DNA from: Bacteroidales bacterium UBA3143
GTDB taxonomy: Bacteria > Bacteroidota > Bacteroidia > Bacteroidales > Dysgonomonadaceae
NCBI GenBank assembly: GCA_002364735.1
Contig: DEZB01000025.1
Span: forward strand, 41,694 to 105,693
DNA: 64,000 bases
Direction: 5' to 3'
Below the pieces are notes generated by a model. It made no database searches. It saw only the letters and a list, made by a program, of their open reading frames with translations, and had not been told where the DNA came from. The first letter of the stretch is position 1. Each line of letters starts with the position of its first letter. A program made the translations under genes and the position numbers. This document shows positions 27,614-36,226 of the stretch, in pieces.

Positions 27614-27991
27614 ATGAGACTAAATCACATTGCACTAAGCATCCAAAACAAAGAGGAACTAACAGATTTTTATCAAAACATCTTAGGTTTCCATTTGGAA
27701 TATCAATATGAGATTGATGAAGCCCTTTCGACAACCCTATTTGGCATCGACAAACCAGCAGAGGTATTTAGATATAGCAATGAGGAGCTACATCTTGAGT
27801 TTTTTGTTGCAACTGCAAAAACAATACCTGCATTTGCACACACAGGAATAGATGTGGAAGACCGAGAAGTGATTGCGCAGAAATGCAAGAAGGCAGGATA
27901 CCAAGTAATAAGAGTGGAACGCAAAGAGAAATACGACCTTCTGTTTGTGAGTGATAAGGCTGGCAATAAATTTGAACTGAAAGATAAATAA
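27614..27991 (+). CDS. VOC/glyoxalase-like protein
   Basis: A 125-aa single vicinal-oxygen-chelate domain. It starts MRLNHIALSIQNKEELTDFY and carries His5, Glu57-region and C-terminal Glu (KFELKD) positions typical of metal ligands in this fold. The ligand set suggests a lyase, epimerase or dioxygenase-like activity, but no specific substrate can be named. Confidence 0.75.
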   Translation: MRLNHIALSIQNKEELTDFYQNILGFHLEYQYEIDEALSTTLFGIDKPAEVFRYSNEELHLEFFVATAKTIPAFAHTGIDVEDREVIAQKCKKAGYQVIRVERKEKYDLLFVSDKAGNKFELKDK

Positions 27992-28045
27992 GCTGCCATC
28001 TTTAACTTGCATTTGCAGTTCGAGTGCAGGGGGGGGTATTGCTAC

Positions 28046-28228
28046 TTACTTCAATCCAGCATTCAACCGTTTTCCACCTTCCTCATCTGCGCACGAGTTT
28101 CGTTTCTTGCCCATCCCTTTGCCCAGCTTAGCCAGTTTTTCTTCGTTTGAAGCAGTGCTACACTGCCCCAGTTTTCGTCCAGTTCCTTTGCCCTTTCCGT
28201 CGGGGCCTGTTCCATTCATTTTTGGCAT
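28046..28228 (-). CDS. Small basic Gly-rich protein, DUF5320-like
   Basis: 60 aa, starting MPKMNGTGPDGKGKGTGRKLGQC. The pattern GTGP.G.G..TGR.LG.C resembles DUF5320 proteins found beside iron-sulfur and nitrogenase-cofactor-like genes, though no such neighbour is present here. The two Cys residues (23 and 46) could bind metal. The gene is short, but the motif makes it credible. Confidence 0.6.
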   Translation of the reverse strand: MPKMNGTGPDGKGKGTGRKLGQCSTASNEEKLAKLGKGMGKKRNSCADEEGGKRLNAGLK

Positions 28229-28250
28229 TGTTATTTCCTCAAATTATTTT

Positions 28251-28310
28251 GGGTTATGGGTTTTGAGATAAGAGTTATGTGGTAAGGGTTATGTGGTGTA
28301 TGATAGTTAC
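28251..28310 (+). repeat. G-rich degenerate heptamer tract beside the first DUF6261-like gene
   Basis: Repeats of the type GGGTTATG (with GTGGTAAGGGTTATG variants). This is the same word family as the longer tracts at 51.3-51.6 kb and 52.7 kb. It lies just past the 3' end of the DUF6261-like gene. Confidence 0.55.
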
Positions 28311-28324
28311 TCACGGCTTACCAC

Positions 28325-29059
28325 TCATTCCTCCTCCTCTTCCCCCTTCTTCTTCGTCCTCTTCCTCACCAGCGCTACATAATGCTTCAACACTTGGTTC
28401 AGGTTTAGCTTCAATTGTGCATATTTCTCTGGCCCTTCCAGAATGGCCAAGGCGTTGAGCACCTCCACAAATGCCACAAATTCGTTTTGAACATTCAATC
28501 GTGCATTTTTTGCCACTTCAGTCACATAATGAGCATTTGCTTTGTTGCGAATTCGTTGTTCGCGCTCAAAAACTTCGTTGTGAGTTGTCAGTGCTGCAAC
28601 GGCATCGGTCAAATGAAGGGTAGAAAGGTGTTGCACTGCATCGGGTCTTGCCAATTCTTGCAATAGATTTTTAAGCATGGCAGTCTGGGTGTCTTGATCT
28701 GAACGCGAAATGTTTCGACCCGACCCATATCTTTTGAAAACAAACAGCAGACCTTTGGCCGCAATCTCTTTTTCGGGCGCAAATGTGTAGTTGGAATATG
28801 TGCGGATGACTTCGTAGATTTTGCGAATGGCATAATCGCGCAGCTCTTCTACTTCTTTGAGTTGCTTGGCGGAGTGTCTTCGATGATTTGCCACCTCTAT
28901 ATCGTAAATATCAAACACATCGCGCAGCTCCTTGGCCTTACTTTTGAAGGTTTCGGGCATGTCGTTGGTGCGTTCTTCGATAAACGACAGCGCTTCAAAC
29001 ATAAACTGGAAGAGTTCCCATCGTGTAAACCGATGAAAAGTGGTGGTTGATACATTCAT
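28325..29059 (-). CDS. DUF6261-like protein, paralogue 1
   Basis: 244 aa, mostly helical and charged, ending in a KKKGEEEEE tail. It is clearly paralogous to the gene at 50586-51308: shared elements include KELR.-FDIYDIE-A-.R, RD.AIRKIY, F.KYG.G..ISR, Q.LLQE.ARP and LTDAV.ALT.HN-VFE.EQR-R. I believe the family is DUF6261 of the Bacteroidetes, but I cannot confirm the accession. No catalytic motif is evident, and a structural or binding role is possible. A TATATTTG box (29096-29103) lies upstream of it. Beyond that is an array of 42-bp repeats with CANNTG cores. Confidence 0.75.
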   Translation of the reverse strand: MNVSTTTFHRFTRWELFQFMFEALSFIEERTNDMPETFKSKAKELRDVFDIYDIEVANHRRHSAKQLKEVEELRDYAIRKIYEVIRTYSNYTFAPEKEIAAKGLLFVFKRYGSGRNISRSDQDTQTAMLKNLLQELARPDAVQHLSTLHLTDAVAALTTHNEVFEREQRIRNKANAHYVTEVAKNARLNVQNEFVAFVEVLNALAILEGPEKYAQLKLNLNQVLKHYVALVRKRTKKKGEEEEE

Positions 29060-29095
29060 GACACTATATTTTCAGTGATTAGTATGCTTGTTCCA

Positions 29096-29103
29096 CAAAT
29101 ATA
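29096..29103 (-). promoter_or_regulatory. -7 promoter box of DUF6261-like paralogue 1
   Basis: TATATTTG on the minus strand, the Bacteroidetes -7 consensus, 37 nt before the start codon and 48 nt from the first unit of the 42-bp array. An identical box precedes paralogue 2. Confidence 0.5.
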
Positions 29104-29150
29104 TGTATAAGTTTGGATAAAAACACCCAATATTCTTAATAATTAGCACC

Positions 29151-29385
29151 ATGTCACGTGGCGAAGCATTAGCTAAGAGTATAATCAGTGCTATGACACG
29201 TGACAGAGCACTGATTATGTTTATAATTAATGCTCTGCCAGCTGTCAGAGCATCGATTATGTTTATAATTTGCCCTTCGCCACGTGTCAGAGCAGTAGTT
29301 ATAAGTATAATTGACCCTTCGCCACGTGACATAGTAGCAGTTATAAGTATAATCAGCCCTTAGCCACCTGACACAGCACCAATTA
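29151..29385. repeat. Tandem array with exact 42-bp period, palindromic cores
   Basis: Five full units start at 29151, 29193, 29235, 29277 and 29319, with a partial sixth at 29361. Each carries a CANNTG core at the same phase: CACGTG at 29155, 29197, 29281 and 29323, CAGCTG at 29239, CACCTG at 29365. The rest of the unit is conserved as an AT-rich TATAAT-like stretch. The period equals 14 codons, so both strands show 14-residue periodic open frames that I take as artefacts. It lies between hisIE and the promoter of DUF6261-like paralogue 1. Confidence 0.9.
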
Positions 29386-29403
29386 ACCCCCACAACTACC
29401 CTT

Positions 29404-29991
29404 TTACTTCGATCTTCCCTTCAAAACTGCCTCAATATCCTCCAACTTCACGTCTTTTGTCTTCAACAATATCAAGAAATGGTACAACAGGTCGGCAGCT
29501 TCGTTCACAAACAGGTCAAGATTGTCATCTTTTGCCTCAATTACCAGCTCTACGGCCTCCTCGCCCACCTTTTGCGCCACTTTGTTGACTCCTCTTTTGA
29601 AAAGAGAGCTGGTGTAGGACTTGTTATCACCATCGGCAATGCGTTGTTCGATGGTGTTTTCGAGTTTGTAGATAAACCCCTTTGCAGTTTCCTCTTTAAA
29701 ACACGATGTGCTACCCGTATGGCATGTCGGACCTTGTGGCATTGCCTTTATCAGAAGCGTATCGTTGTCGCAATCCACTGCAATTTCTTTCAAAAAAAGA
29801 AAATTGCCAGATTCTTCGCCCTTTGTCCATAATCTGTTTTTGCTTCTGCTAAAGAAAGTAACCTTGCCTTCGGCCTGAGTTTTAGTTAACGCCTCTTGGT
29901 TCATGTATCCCAACATCAAAACCTGGTCTGTCTGAGCGTGCTGGATGATGGCGGGCACTAACCCGTCGTGTTTCGAGAAATCGATTTCCAT
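29404..29991 (-). CDS. hisIE: Bifunctional phosphoribosyl-AMP cyclohydrolase / phosphoribosyl-ATP diphosphatase
   Basis: Steps 2 and 3 of histidine synthesis. The HisI domain (about 1-105) has the metal motif CHTGSTSCF and the DCDNDTLL segment. The HisE domain (about 105-195) has the KVGEEAVELVIEAK and EAADLLYHFLILL helices of the MazG-like fold. It is the last gene of the minus-strand his operon, 28 nt after hisF. Confidence 0.95.
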   Translation of the reverse strand: MEIDFSKHDGLVPAIIQHAQTDQVLMLGYMNQEALTKTQAEGKVTFFSRSKNRLWTKGEESGNFLFLKEIAVDCDNDTLLIKAMPQGPTCHTGSTSCFKEETAKGFIYKLENTIEQRIADGDNKSYTSSLFKRGVNKVAQKVGEEAVELVIEAKDDNLDLFVNEAADLLYHFLILLKTKDVKLEDIEAVLKGRSK

Positions 29992-30019
29992 ATGATTGAT
30001 TGTTTTGTCTATTATTTTT

Positions 30020-30769
30020 TTAAATATCTATGTTTTGTTCGCGCAAATAGGTTTTGAGTTCGCCAATATTTATCTCTTTGTAGTGGAAAACACTTGCAGC
30101 TAAGCCGCCTTGCACGTTGGATTGTTTGAAAAGATTTAAGAAATCCTCCTTTTTGCCCGCACCTCCCGAAGCAGTTACAGGTATGCTCACCGCATCGTCA
30201 ATGGCTTTTGTGATGTCGATAGCAAAACCATTTTTAGCACCATCGTTGTTCATCGACGTAAGCAAAATGCTGCCAGCTCCAAGCACTTCTCCTTCCACGG
30301 CCCATTCCAGCGCCTTCAATTCAGTAGCTTTTTGACCGCCATGCGTGTAAACCAACCATTCGTTGTTGTCAAACTTGGTGTCGATGGCCAATACCACCTT
30401 CTCTTTGCCCAATTTTTGTGACAATTGTGTTATCAATTCTGGGTTTTTTATTGCTGCTGAGCCAATGCTCACGCGGTCGGCACCTGCATTTATGACGGCT
30501 TGTGCCTCATCAACAGAGTGAATGCCGCCACCTACGGTAAAGGGAATGTTGATTTCCTTGGCAACTTTCTCAACAAGCTCTACCACTGTTTTGCGGTTCT
30601 CATTGGTTGCGGTTATGTCAAGCAACACCAGTTCGTCAGCCCCTTCCGCTTCGTAACGTTTGGCAAACTCAACGGGATTGCCTACTTCATTAATGTCAAC
30701 GAAATTGATTCCTTTTACTACATTGCCATCTTTAATGTCAAGGCATGCGATAATTTTCTTTGTAGTCAT
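30020..30769 (-). CDS. hisF: Imidazole glycerol phosphate synthase cyclase subunit
   Basis: Closes the imidazole ring using ammonia normally supplied by HisH. The (beta/alpha)8 barrel carries Asp in CLDIKDGNVVKG near residue 11 and Asp in AIDTKFD near 130, the catalytic pair. Starting at the ATG at 30769 gives 249 aa with the conserved N-terminus MTTKKIIACLDIKDG. A longer frame to 30853 would add unconserved residues overlapping hisA. The HisH partner is not encoded in this operon. Confidence 0.95.
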   Translation of the reverse strand: MTTKKIIACLDIKDGNVVKGINFVDINEVGNPVEFAKRYEAEGADELVLLDITATNENRKTVVELVEKVAKEINIPFTVGGGIHSVDEAQAVINAGADRVSIGSAAIKNPELITQLSQKLGKEKVVLAIDTKFDNNEWLVYTHGGQKATELKALEWAVEGEVLGAGSILLTSMNNDGAKNGFAIDITKAIDDAVSIPVTASGGAGKKEDFLNLFKQSNVQGGLAASVFHYKEINIGELKTYLREQNIDI

Positions 30770-30782
30770 AGTGGGTAATTTT

Positions 30783-31508
30783 TTAAGCGTTTGTTGAAAT
30801 GAATTTTTGTAATTCTTGTAATGAAATTCTGTTCTCGTATATGGCTTTGCCAATGATAGCGCCTTCGCAACCTATCTGGGCAAGGTCATACACATCCTTA
30901 ATTGACGTTACACCACCACTCGCAATGAGTTTGATGCCATTGTCTTGAAGTATCTCTTTGTACAAATCGATGGAAGGTCCTTCCAGCATGCCATCTTTCG
31001 AAATATCGGTGCAAATTACATACGAAATACCTTTGGATTGGTACTCTTTTATGAAATCAATCACATCTACTTCCGATTGCTGGAGCCAACCATGCGTTGC
31101 AATCTTGCGGTGTAAACTATCAGCACCCAATATTAGTCTGTCCGAACCATATTTTTGTAGCCACGCCAGAAACATCTCGGGGTTTTGCACGGCAATGCTG
31201 CCACCCGTTATCTGTGCGGCTCCGTTTTCGAATGCTATGCGTGCATCATCGTCAGTTTTTATGCCACCACCGAAATCAATCTTCAAAGATGTTTGTGTAG
31301 CAATATCGTGCAGTATCTTATGATTGACAATGTTGTTCGATTTTGCTCCATCAAGGTCCACTAAGTGTAAATATTGTATGCCATTTGCCTCAAAGTTCTT
31401 GGCCACTTCAACAGGGTTGGTGTGATATACCTTCTCTGTGTCGTAGTTGCCCTTGGTTAAACGCACACATCGTCCTTCGATGATGTCTATTGCAGGAATT
31501 ATTCTCAT
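30783..31508 (-). CDS. hisA: ProFAR isomerase
   Basis: Amadori rearrangement of ProFAR to PRFAR, step 4 of histidine synthesis. The 241-aa barrel starts MRIIPAIDIIEGRCVRLTKG, with Asp8 as catalytic residue and the second Asp in ICTDISKDGMLEGPS. It sits 13 nt before hisF and only 30 nt after hisB, which leaves no room for hisH. Confidence 0.96.
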   Translation of the reverse strand: MRIIPAIDIIEGRCVRLTKGNYDTEKVYHTNPVEVAKNFEANGIQYLHLVDLDGAKSNNIVNHKILHDIATQTSLKIDFGGGIKTDDDARIAFENGAAQITGGSIAVQNPEMFLAWLQKYGSDRLILGADSLHRKIATHGWLQQSEVDVIDFIKEYQSKGISYVICTDISKDGMLEGPSIDLYKEILQDNGIKLIASGGVTSIKDVYDLAQIGCEGAIIGKAIYENRISLQELQKFISTNA

Positions 31509-31538
31509 TGTTTTCTGTTTTTAATAGGGAAATGGTTG

Positions 31539-32630
31539 TTAGAGTACGCCTTTCGTACTTGGAATGGAGAAGTCATCATCAATTTTCACCGCATGTTTTA
31601 TTGCTTTTGCAAAAGCTTTGAAGATAGCTTCTATTTTGTGGTGTTGGTTGTCGCCTTCGGCTTTAATATTGAGGTTGCACTTGGACGAATCGCTAAACGA
31701 TTTGAAGAAATGCGAGAACATTTCGGTGGGTACATCTCCAATCTTCTCATACTTGAAGTCAACATCCCACATCAACCATGGGCGACCGCCAAAATCGATG
31801 GCTACTTGTGCCAAACAATCGTCCATGGGCAACAGGAAACCATATCTTTCAATCCCCTTCTTGCTGCCTATTGCTTGCAAAATGGCTTCGCCTAAAACAA
31901 TGGCCACATCCTCCACTGTGTGATGTGCATCCACTTCCAAATCGCCATCCACGGCAATGGTCAAGTCTATTTTTCCATGACGACCAATCTGGTCCAACAT
32001 GTGATCGAAGAAGTGCAGACCTGTATTTATATCGCATTTGCCTGTTCCATCCAGATTAACGGTTATAGCAATGTCAGTCTCAGCTGTTTTGCGTTTGATA
32101 GTAGCTTTGCGGGGCTCTTTTTTCAGAAATGCGTACACTTCCGCCCATTCAGTAGTGCTTAAAGCCGCATCGGGATGTGCATCTTTGTTCAAGTAGATTG
32201 CTTTGCAACCCATATTCTTAGCCAACTCTACATCAGTTGCCCTATCGCCTATCACAAAAGAGTTCGCAAGGTCATAGTTTCCCTTTATATAATGTGTCAA
32301 CATCGCAGTTCCAGGCTTTCTGCTTGGCGAATTGTCTTCGGGAAGCGATGGGTCAATCAATTCTTCCTTAAATACAACTCCTTCGTTGGCAAACGCTTGT
32401 ATAAACTTTTGATGGGCGGGAATAAATGTGTCCATTGGGAAAGAATCTGTGCCCAATCCATCTTGATTTGACACCAATACCAGTTCGTAATCCAGCTCAT
32501 TGGCAATTCGTGCCATGTATTGAAAGGCATGTGGATAGAACTCCAACTTTTCCAGACTATCTATCTGATAAGTAACTGGTGGTTCGATAATCAACGTTCC
32601 ATCTCTGTCTATAAACAATACTTTTTTCAT
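31539..32630 (-). CDS. hisB: Bifunctional histidinol-phosphatase / imidazoleglycerol-phosphate dehydratase
   Basis: Two domains: an N-terminal HAD phosphatase (about 1-170) with the nucleophile motif FIDRDGT and the acid motif IGDRATDVELA, and a C-terminal dehydratase (about 175-363) with the His/Glu metal motifs HFFDHM, DAHHTVED and HHKIEA. The zinc-binding loop of enterobacterial HisB-N (Cys-x-His and Cys-x-Cys before RKP) is absent: the region reads IDPSLPEDNSPSRKP with no Cys or His. The C-terminal domain is complete. The gene overlaps hisC by 4 nt. Confidence 0.95.
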   Translation of the reverse strand: MKKVLFIDRDGTLIIEPPVTYQIDSLEKLEFYPHAFQYMARIANELDYELVLVSNQDGLGTDSFPMDTFIPAHQKFIQAFANEGVVFKEELIDPSLPEDNSPSRKPGTAMLTHYIKGNYDLANSFVIGDRATDVELAKNMGCKAIYLNKDAHPDAALSTTEWAEVYAFLKKEPRKATIKRKTAETDIAITVNLDGTGKCDINTGLHFFDHMLDQIGRHGKIDLTIAVDGDLEVDAHHTVEDVAIVLGEAILQAIGSKKGIERYGFLLPMDDCLAQVAIDFGGRPWLMWDVDFKYEKIGDVPTEMFSHFFKSFSDSSKCNLNIKAEGDNQHHKIEAIFKAFAKAIKHAVKIDDDFSIPSTKGVL

Positions 32631-33658
32631 TGCGAAATATCTTTTAATTCTGTCAGTAATATATTATTTTCTTGTATTGTGCCAACGGTTATCCTGATGC
32701 AGTTCTTAATGACTGAATTCCGATTGCGGATAATCACTTTTCTACGCACCAATTCATTGTAGACATGGTTGGCATCGGCAACTTCCACCAAAAGAAAGTT
32801 GGCTTGCGAAGGATATATCTTTTGCACCATTGGCAGTGACAACAACTCGGCCTCCAACCTGTCTCTTTCGGCTAATAGCTCTTTGCGCTCTGCTTCAAAC
32901 TCGTCTAAGTTCGATAGTTTCAATAGTGCTTGTTGCTGGTTGGGTGTGCTTATATTATAAGGTGCTTTAATTTTGTTGAGCAATGCAATAATTTCTGTCT
33001 GTGCAAAAGCAAACCCTACCCTAATTCCTGCCAATCCCCAAGCTTTGCTTAAGGTTTGCAATACTATTAGATTTGGATACGTATCGATGAGTTGCACCTT
33101 AGTTGACGCTGGGCTAAAGTCGATGTATGCCTCATCAACAACTACAATACCCTGGAACTTCTCTATAATCTCTTCGATGCCTTCAATCAAATTTCCAGTG
33201 GGATTGTTGGGAGAACAAATAAAGATAAGCTTTACATCTGCGTCTTGCTCTATGGTTTGTAGAATAGCTTGCTTGTCCAACTGAAAGTCGGGAAGTAATG
33301 GAATATTTACAATCTCAATATCGTTTATATTGGCCGAAACTTCGTACATACCGTAGGTAGGTGGACAGATAATCACTTTGTCCTTGCCGGGGTTGGCAAA
33401 CATTCGGAAAATTAAATCGATGACCTCATCACTGCCATTGCCTAAAAAAAGATTTTCGGTAGCAACCGACTTGATTGATGCTACCACTTCCTTTAATTGC
33501 GATTGATGTGGATCGGGGTAGCGATTGTAGCTGCCATTCGGATTCTCGTTGGCATCTAAAAACACACCTTCCGTTCCCGAAAATTCATCCCTTGCACTTA
33601 AGTAAGGTGCTAAGTTGCGTATATTTGGGCGCAACAGTTTAGTTATATCTATCTTCAT
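32627..33658 (-). CDS. hisC: Histidinol-phosphate aminotransferase
   Basis: PLP-dependent transamination of imidazole-acetol phosphate with glutamate. The 343-aa class I/II fold has the PLP lysine in QTLSKAWGLAGIRVGF, DEAYIDF for the cofactor ring, and FLGNGSDEVIDL at the phosphate site. It overlaps hisB and hisD by 4 nt each, so translation of the three is coupled. Confidence 0.95.
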   Translation of the reverse strand: MKIDITKLLRPNIRNLAPYLSARDEFSGTEGVFLDANENPNGSYNRYPDPHQSQLKEVVASIKSVATENLFLGNGSDEVIDLIFRMFANPGKDKVIICPPTYGMYEVSANINDIEIVNIPLLPDFQLDKQAILQTIEQDADVKLIFICSPNNPTGNLIEGIEEIIEKFQGIVVVDEAYIDFSPASTKVQLIDTYPNLIVLQTLSKAWGLAGIRVGFAFAQTEIIALLNKIKAPYNISTPNQQQALLKLSNLDEFEAERKELLAERDRLEAELLSLPMVQKIYPSQANFLLVEVADANHVYNELVRRKVIIRNRNSVIKNCIRITVGTIQENNILLTELKDISQ

Positions 33659-34947
33659 TGTTTATTTAGTTTATTCAGACGAACAGTAACTGCGTTTTTG
33701 TGCGCCATCAATTGTTCCGCTTCAGCCATCACTTCAACTGCTGGTCCAATGTTTAACAATCCCTTAGCAGTGACCGACTGAAAAGTTATTTTCTTTACAA
33801 AACTATCTACCGACACCCCACTATACGATCGAGCGAATCCATTGGTTGGCAACGTATGATTGGTGCCGGAGGCATAATCGCCCAAACTCTCACAACTATA
33901 ATTACCTAAAAACACAGAGCCGGCACTTTCTATTTTCCCAATCATATCTTCTGCATTGCGAATAGCCAAAATTAGATGCTCGGGAGCATATCGATTGCTA
34001 AAGTTGATGCAATCGTCCAAAGAATTGAAGAGTATTGCTTTACTATTTTGCAAAGCTTTCTTAGTTATCTCCTTTCGGGGCAGTTCTTCTAATTGCTTGG
34101 TTAATTCTTTGTTCACTTCATCGATAACTGCACTTTTTGGCGAAAGCAATAACACTTGACTATCTGGTCCGTGCTCAGCCTGCGATAGCAAATCGGCTGC
34201 AACAAACTCTGCATCACATGTGTCGTCAGCAATCACCAACACTTCACTTGGCCCAGCAGGCATGTCAATGGCTGTTCCGTAGAGTTGGGCTATTTGTTTG
34301 GCAGCAGTGACGTATTGATTGCCTGGTCCAAATATCTTATCCACTTTCGGAATAGACTCTGTGCCCAATGACATTGCGGCAATTGCTTGAATGCCGCCAA
34401 CGGCATACACTTTGGTAATTCTCACTAAACTGGCTGCATACAATATTATAGGATTGATTTGACCAGACTTATCGGGTGGTGTGCAAAGCACAACTTCCTT
34501 GCAACCTGCAATTATTGCGGGAATCCCCAACATAAGCACTGTTGAAAACAAAGGCGCCGAACCTCCAGGGATGTATATACCCACTTTCTCAATGGGACGA
34601 CTTTCGCGCCAACAGGTGACGCCTGGAGTTGTTTCAATCTTATTTACAAATTCGGCTTGCGAAGCATGAAATTTAAGTATGTTTCTAAAGGCTTGCTTTA
34701 TGCTTTCTTGAAGGGTTGCTGATACTTCTTTCTTAGCGTCTTCTATAACGTTCAGTCCAAGTGGAGAGAAGTTGTAATGTATGCCATCAAACTTTTCGCT
34801 GTACTTAGAAACAGCTTTATCGCCATCCTTCTGAATATCTTTAAAGACATTCTCTGCAATGTCGAACAAATCTTTTTGATTTACTGCTGGACGTTCCGCC
34901 AACTTCGTCCATTCGCTTTCTTCGGGATATCTAATTGTTTTAATCAT
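33655..34947 (-). CDS. hisD: Histidinol dehydrogenase
   Basis: Oxidises histidinol to histidine in two NAD-dependent steps with a zinc ion. The 430-aa protein has the family blocks YIPGGSAPLFSTVLMLGIPA, FGPGNQYVTAAKQ, ADLLSQAEHGPDSQ (zinc and catalytic Gln/His) and SCESLGDYASGTNHTLPTNG. It lies 41 nt after hisG and overlaps hisC by 4 nt. Confidence 0.96.
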   Translation of the reverse strand: MIKTIRYPEESEWTKLAERPAVNQKDLFDIAENVFKDIQKDGDKAVSKYSEKFDGIHYNFSPLGLNVIEDAKKEVSATLQESIKQAFRNILKFHASQAEFVNKIETTPGVTCWRESRPIEKVGIYIPGGSAPLFSTVLMLGIPAIIAGCKEVVLCTPPDKSGQINPIILYAASLVRITKVYAVGGIQAIAAMSLGTESIPKVDKIFGPGNQYVTAAKQIAQLYGTAIDMPAGPSEVLVIADDTCDAEFVAADLLSQAEHGPDSQVLLLSPKSAVIDEVNKELTKQLEELPRKEITKKALQNSKAILFNSLDDCINFSNRYAPEHLILAIRNAEDMIGKIESAGSVFLGNYSCESLGDYASGTNHTLPTNGFARSYSGVSVDSFVKKITFQSVTAKGLLNIGPAVEVMAEAEQLMAHKNAVTVRLNKLNKQ

Positions 34948-34988
34948 CTATTTATTGAATTCACAAATAACTTTAGAGTTCAGTTATG

Positions 34989-35843
34989 CTACACAATCAT
35001 TTTCTCAATTGGTATCACCAAAATTCCCTCAGCACCGTAGCTTTTAAGTGCATCTATCACATTCCAGAAATCGTCTTCTTCAATCACAGAGTGAATACTT
35101 GACCAACCACTGTCAGCGAGAGGTAAAATAGTAGGTGTTCTCATTCCAGGTACCAGAGTGCATATTTTTTCGAGTGATTCATTGGGCGCATTCAATACAA
35201 TGTATTTATTGCGTGCTCCGTTTTTGAAAGCTTTTATTCTGAAGAGTAATTTATCAAGTATTTCAGATTTGTCTTTCGTAAGGTTTTTATTGGATATCAT
35301 AACTGCCTCACTTGTCAACACGGTTTCTATCTCTTTCAGACCATTCATCAACAGCGTGCTACCTGTGCTTACAATATCAAAGATACCATCAGCCAATCCA
35401 ATGCTGGTAGCAATCTCCACGCTTCCACCAATCTCTTCAATAGCGGCATCAATCTTTTTCTCCAAGAAAAACTTGCTCAATATCTTTGGATAACTGGTTG
35501 CTACTTTCTTTCCTTGAAAGTAGGAAACACTATCATACACATCATCCTTAGGTATTGCAAGCGAAAGACGACAATTTCCGAAACCCAATCTTTCAATTAT
35601 GGCAACGTTCTTATCCTTTTCCAACACTTCATTTTCACCCAGTATGCCAATGTCTGCAACTCCTTGCTCTACATACTGTGGGATGTCATCATCACGCAAG
35701 AACAGTATCTCCATTGGAAAATTTTGAGCTGCGGTTTTCAATTTTCGATCACCGTTGGAAACTTTAATACCACATTCCTTTAATAGTTCAAGTGACTTTT
35801 CACTCAAGCGACCACTTTTCTGTATTGCTACTTTTAGTTTCAT
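34989..35843 (-). CDS. hisG: ATP phosphoribosyltransferase, long form
   Basis: First and feedback-regulated enzyme of histidine synthesis. At 284 aa it is the long form with a C-terminal regulatory ACT-like domain, so HisZ is not needed. It starts MKLKVAIQKSGRLSEKSLELL and has the PRPP-binding segment DIVSTGSTLLMNGLKEIE. It is the first structural gene, placed behind an attenuator. Confidence 0.95.
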   Translation of the reverse strand: MKLKVAIQKSGRLSEKSLELLKECGIKVSNGDRKLKTAAQNFPMEILFLRDDDIPQYVEQGVADIGILGENEVLEKDKNVAIIERLGFGNCRLSLAIPKDDVYDSVSYFQGKKVATSYPKILSKFFLEKKIDAAIEEIGGSVEIATSIGLADGIFDIVSTGSTLLMNGLKEIETVLTSEAVMISNKNLTKDKSEILDKLLFRIKAFKNGARNKYIVLNAPNESLEKICTLVPGMRTPTILPLADSGWSSIHSVIEEDDFWNVIDALKSYGAEGILVIPIEKMIV

Positions 35844-35884
35844 TTGTATTACTTTGTTAGGTCTGAATAAAACAAACGGTTTTA

Positions 35885-35922
35885 AATCAAAAAACCCGTC
35901 TGATATTATTCAGACGGGTTTT
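35885..35922 (-). terminator. Attenuator terminator of the his operon
   Basis: Stem AAAACCCGTCTG/CAGACGGGTTTT (35891-35902 and 35911-35922), 8-nt loop, T tract on the minus strand. It lies between the leader peptide stop and hisG, as expected of a transcription attenuator. Confidence 0.88.
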
Positions 35923-35940
35923 AAAAATATTATACACTAC

Positions 35941-36015
35941 TTATGCATATATCATTTTCAGCTCGCCTGATTGCAAGTTAGAAAAATGATGATGATGTAG
36001 GCTGTTTAGTTTCAT
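35941..36015 (-). CDS. hisL: his operon leader peptide with four consecutive histidines
   Basis: A 24-codon frame on the minus strand starting at 36015: MKLNSLHHHHFSNLQSGELK followed by MIYA and a stop. Four CAT codons in a row lie at residues 7-10. A terminator hairpin follows 18 nt after the stop. When charged His-tRNA is scarce, ribosomes should stall on the His run and let an antiterminator form. The mechanism is established in enterobacterial his operons; its action here is inference from position and codons. The peptide is too short for ordinary ORF lists. Confidence 0.85.
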   Translation of the reverse strand: MKLNSLHHHHFSNLQSGELKMIYA

Positions 36016-36034
36016 TTTTGAATTATTATTAGGG

Positions 36035-36066
36035 CAAAGATATATATTTATTTATAATCGACACAA
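36035..36066 (-). promoter_or_regulatory. Predicted his operon promoter
   Basis: On the minus strand TTG (36066-36064), 21 nt, TATCTTTG (36042-36035). Transcription would start about 13 nt before the leader peptide ATG. No other gene lies in 35844-36226. Confidence 0.6.
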
Positions 36067-36226
36067 TAATACCACAAAAGTTTTTATAGATTAAACTGAA
36101 CTCAACCAATATGTGCCAATTTAATGCAAAAGATATGTCAACATAAACCACTAAATATTATGAAAAACGTTATAAAATATATCATCATTGAAACGGATGA
36201 CATTTTTTTATGTAAGTTTGCATTCG

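Noticed and set aside
29072..29363. Overlapping ORFs on both strands with 14-residue repeats
   Set aside because: The 42-bp period makes any stop-free unit open on both strands. Periodicity is in the DNA, units differ by frame-neutral palindromes, and no start signal or homologue is evident.
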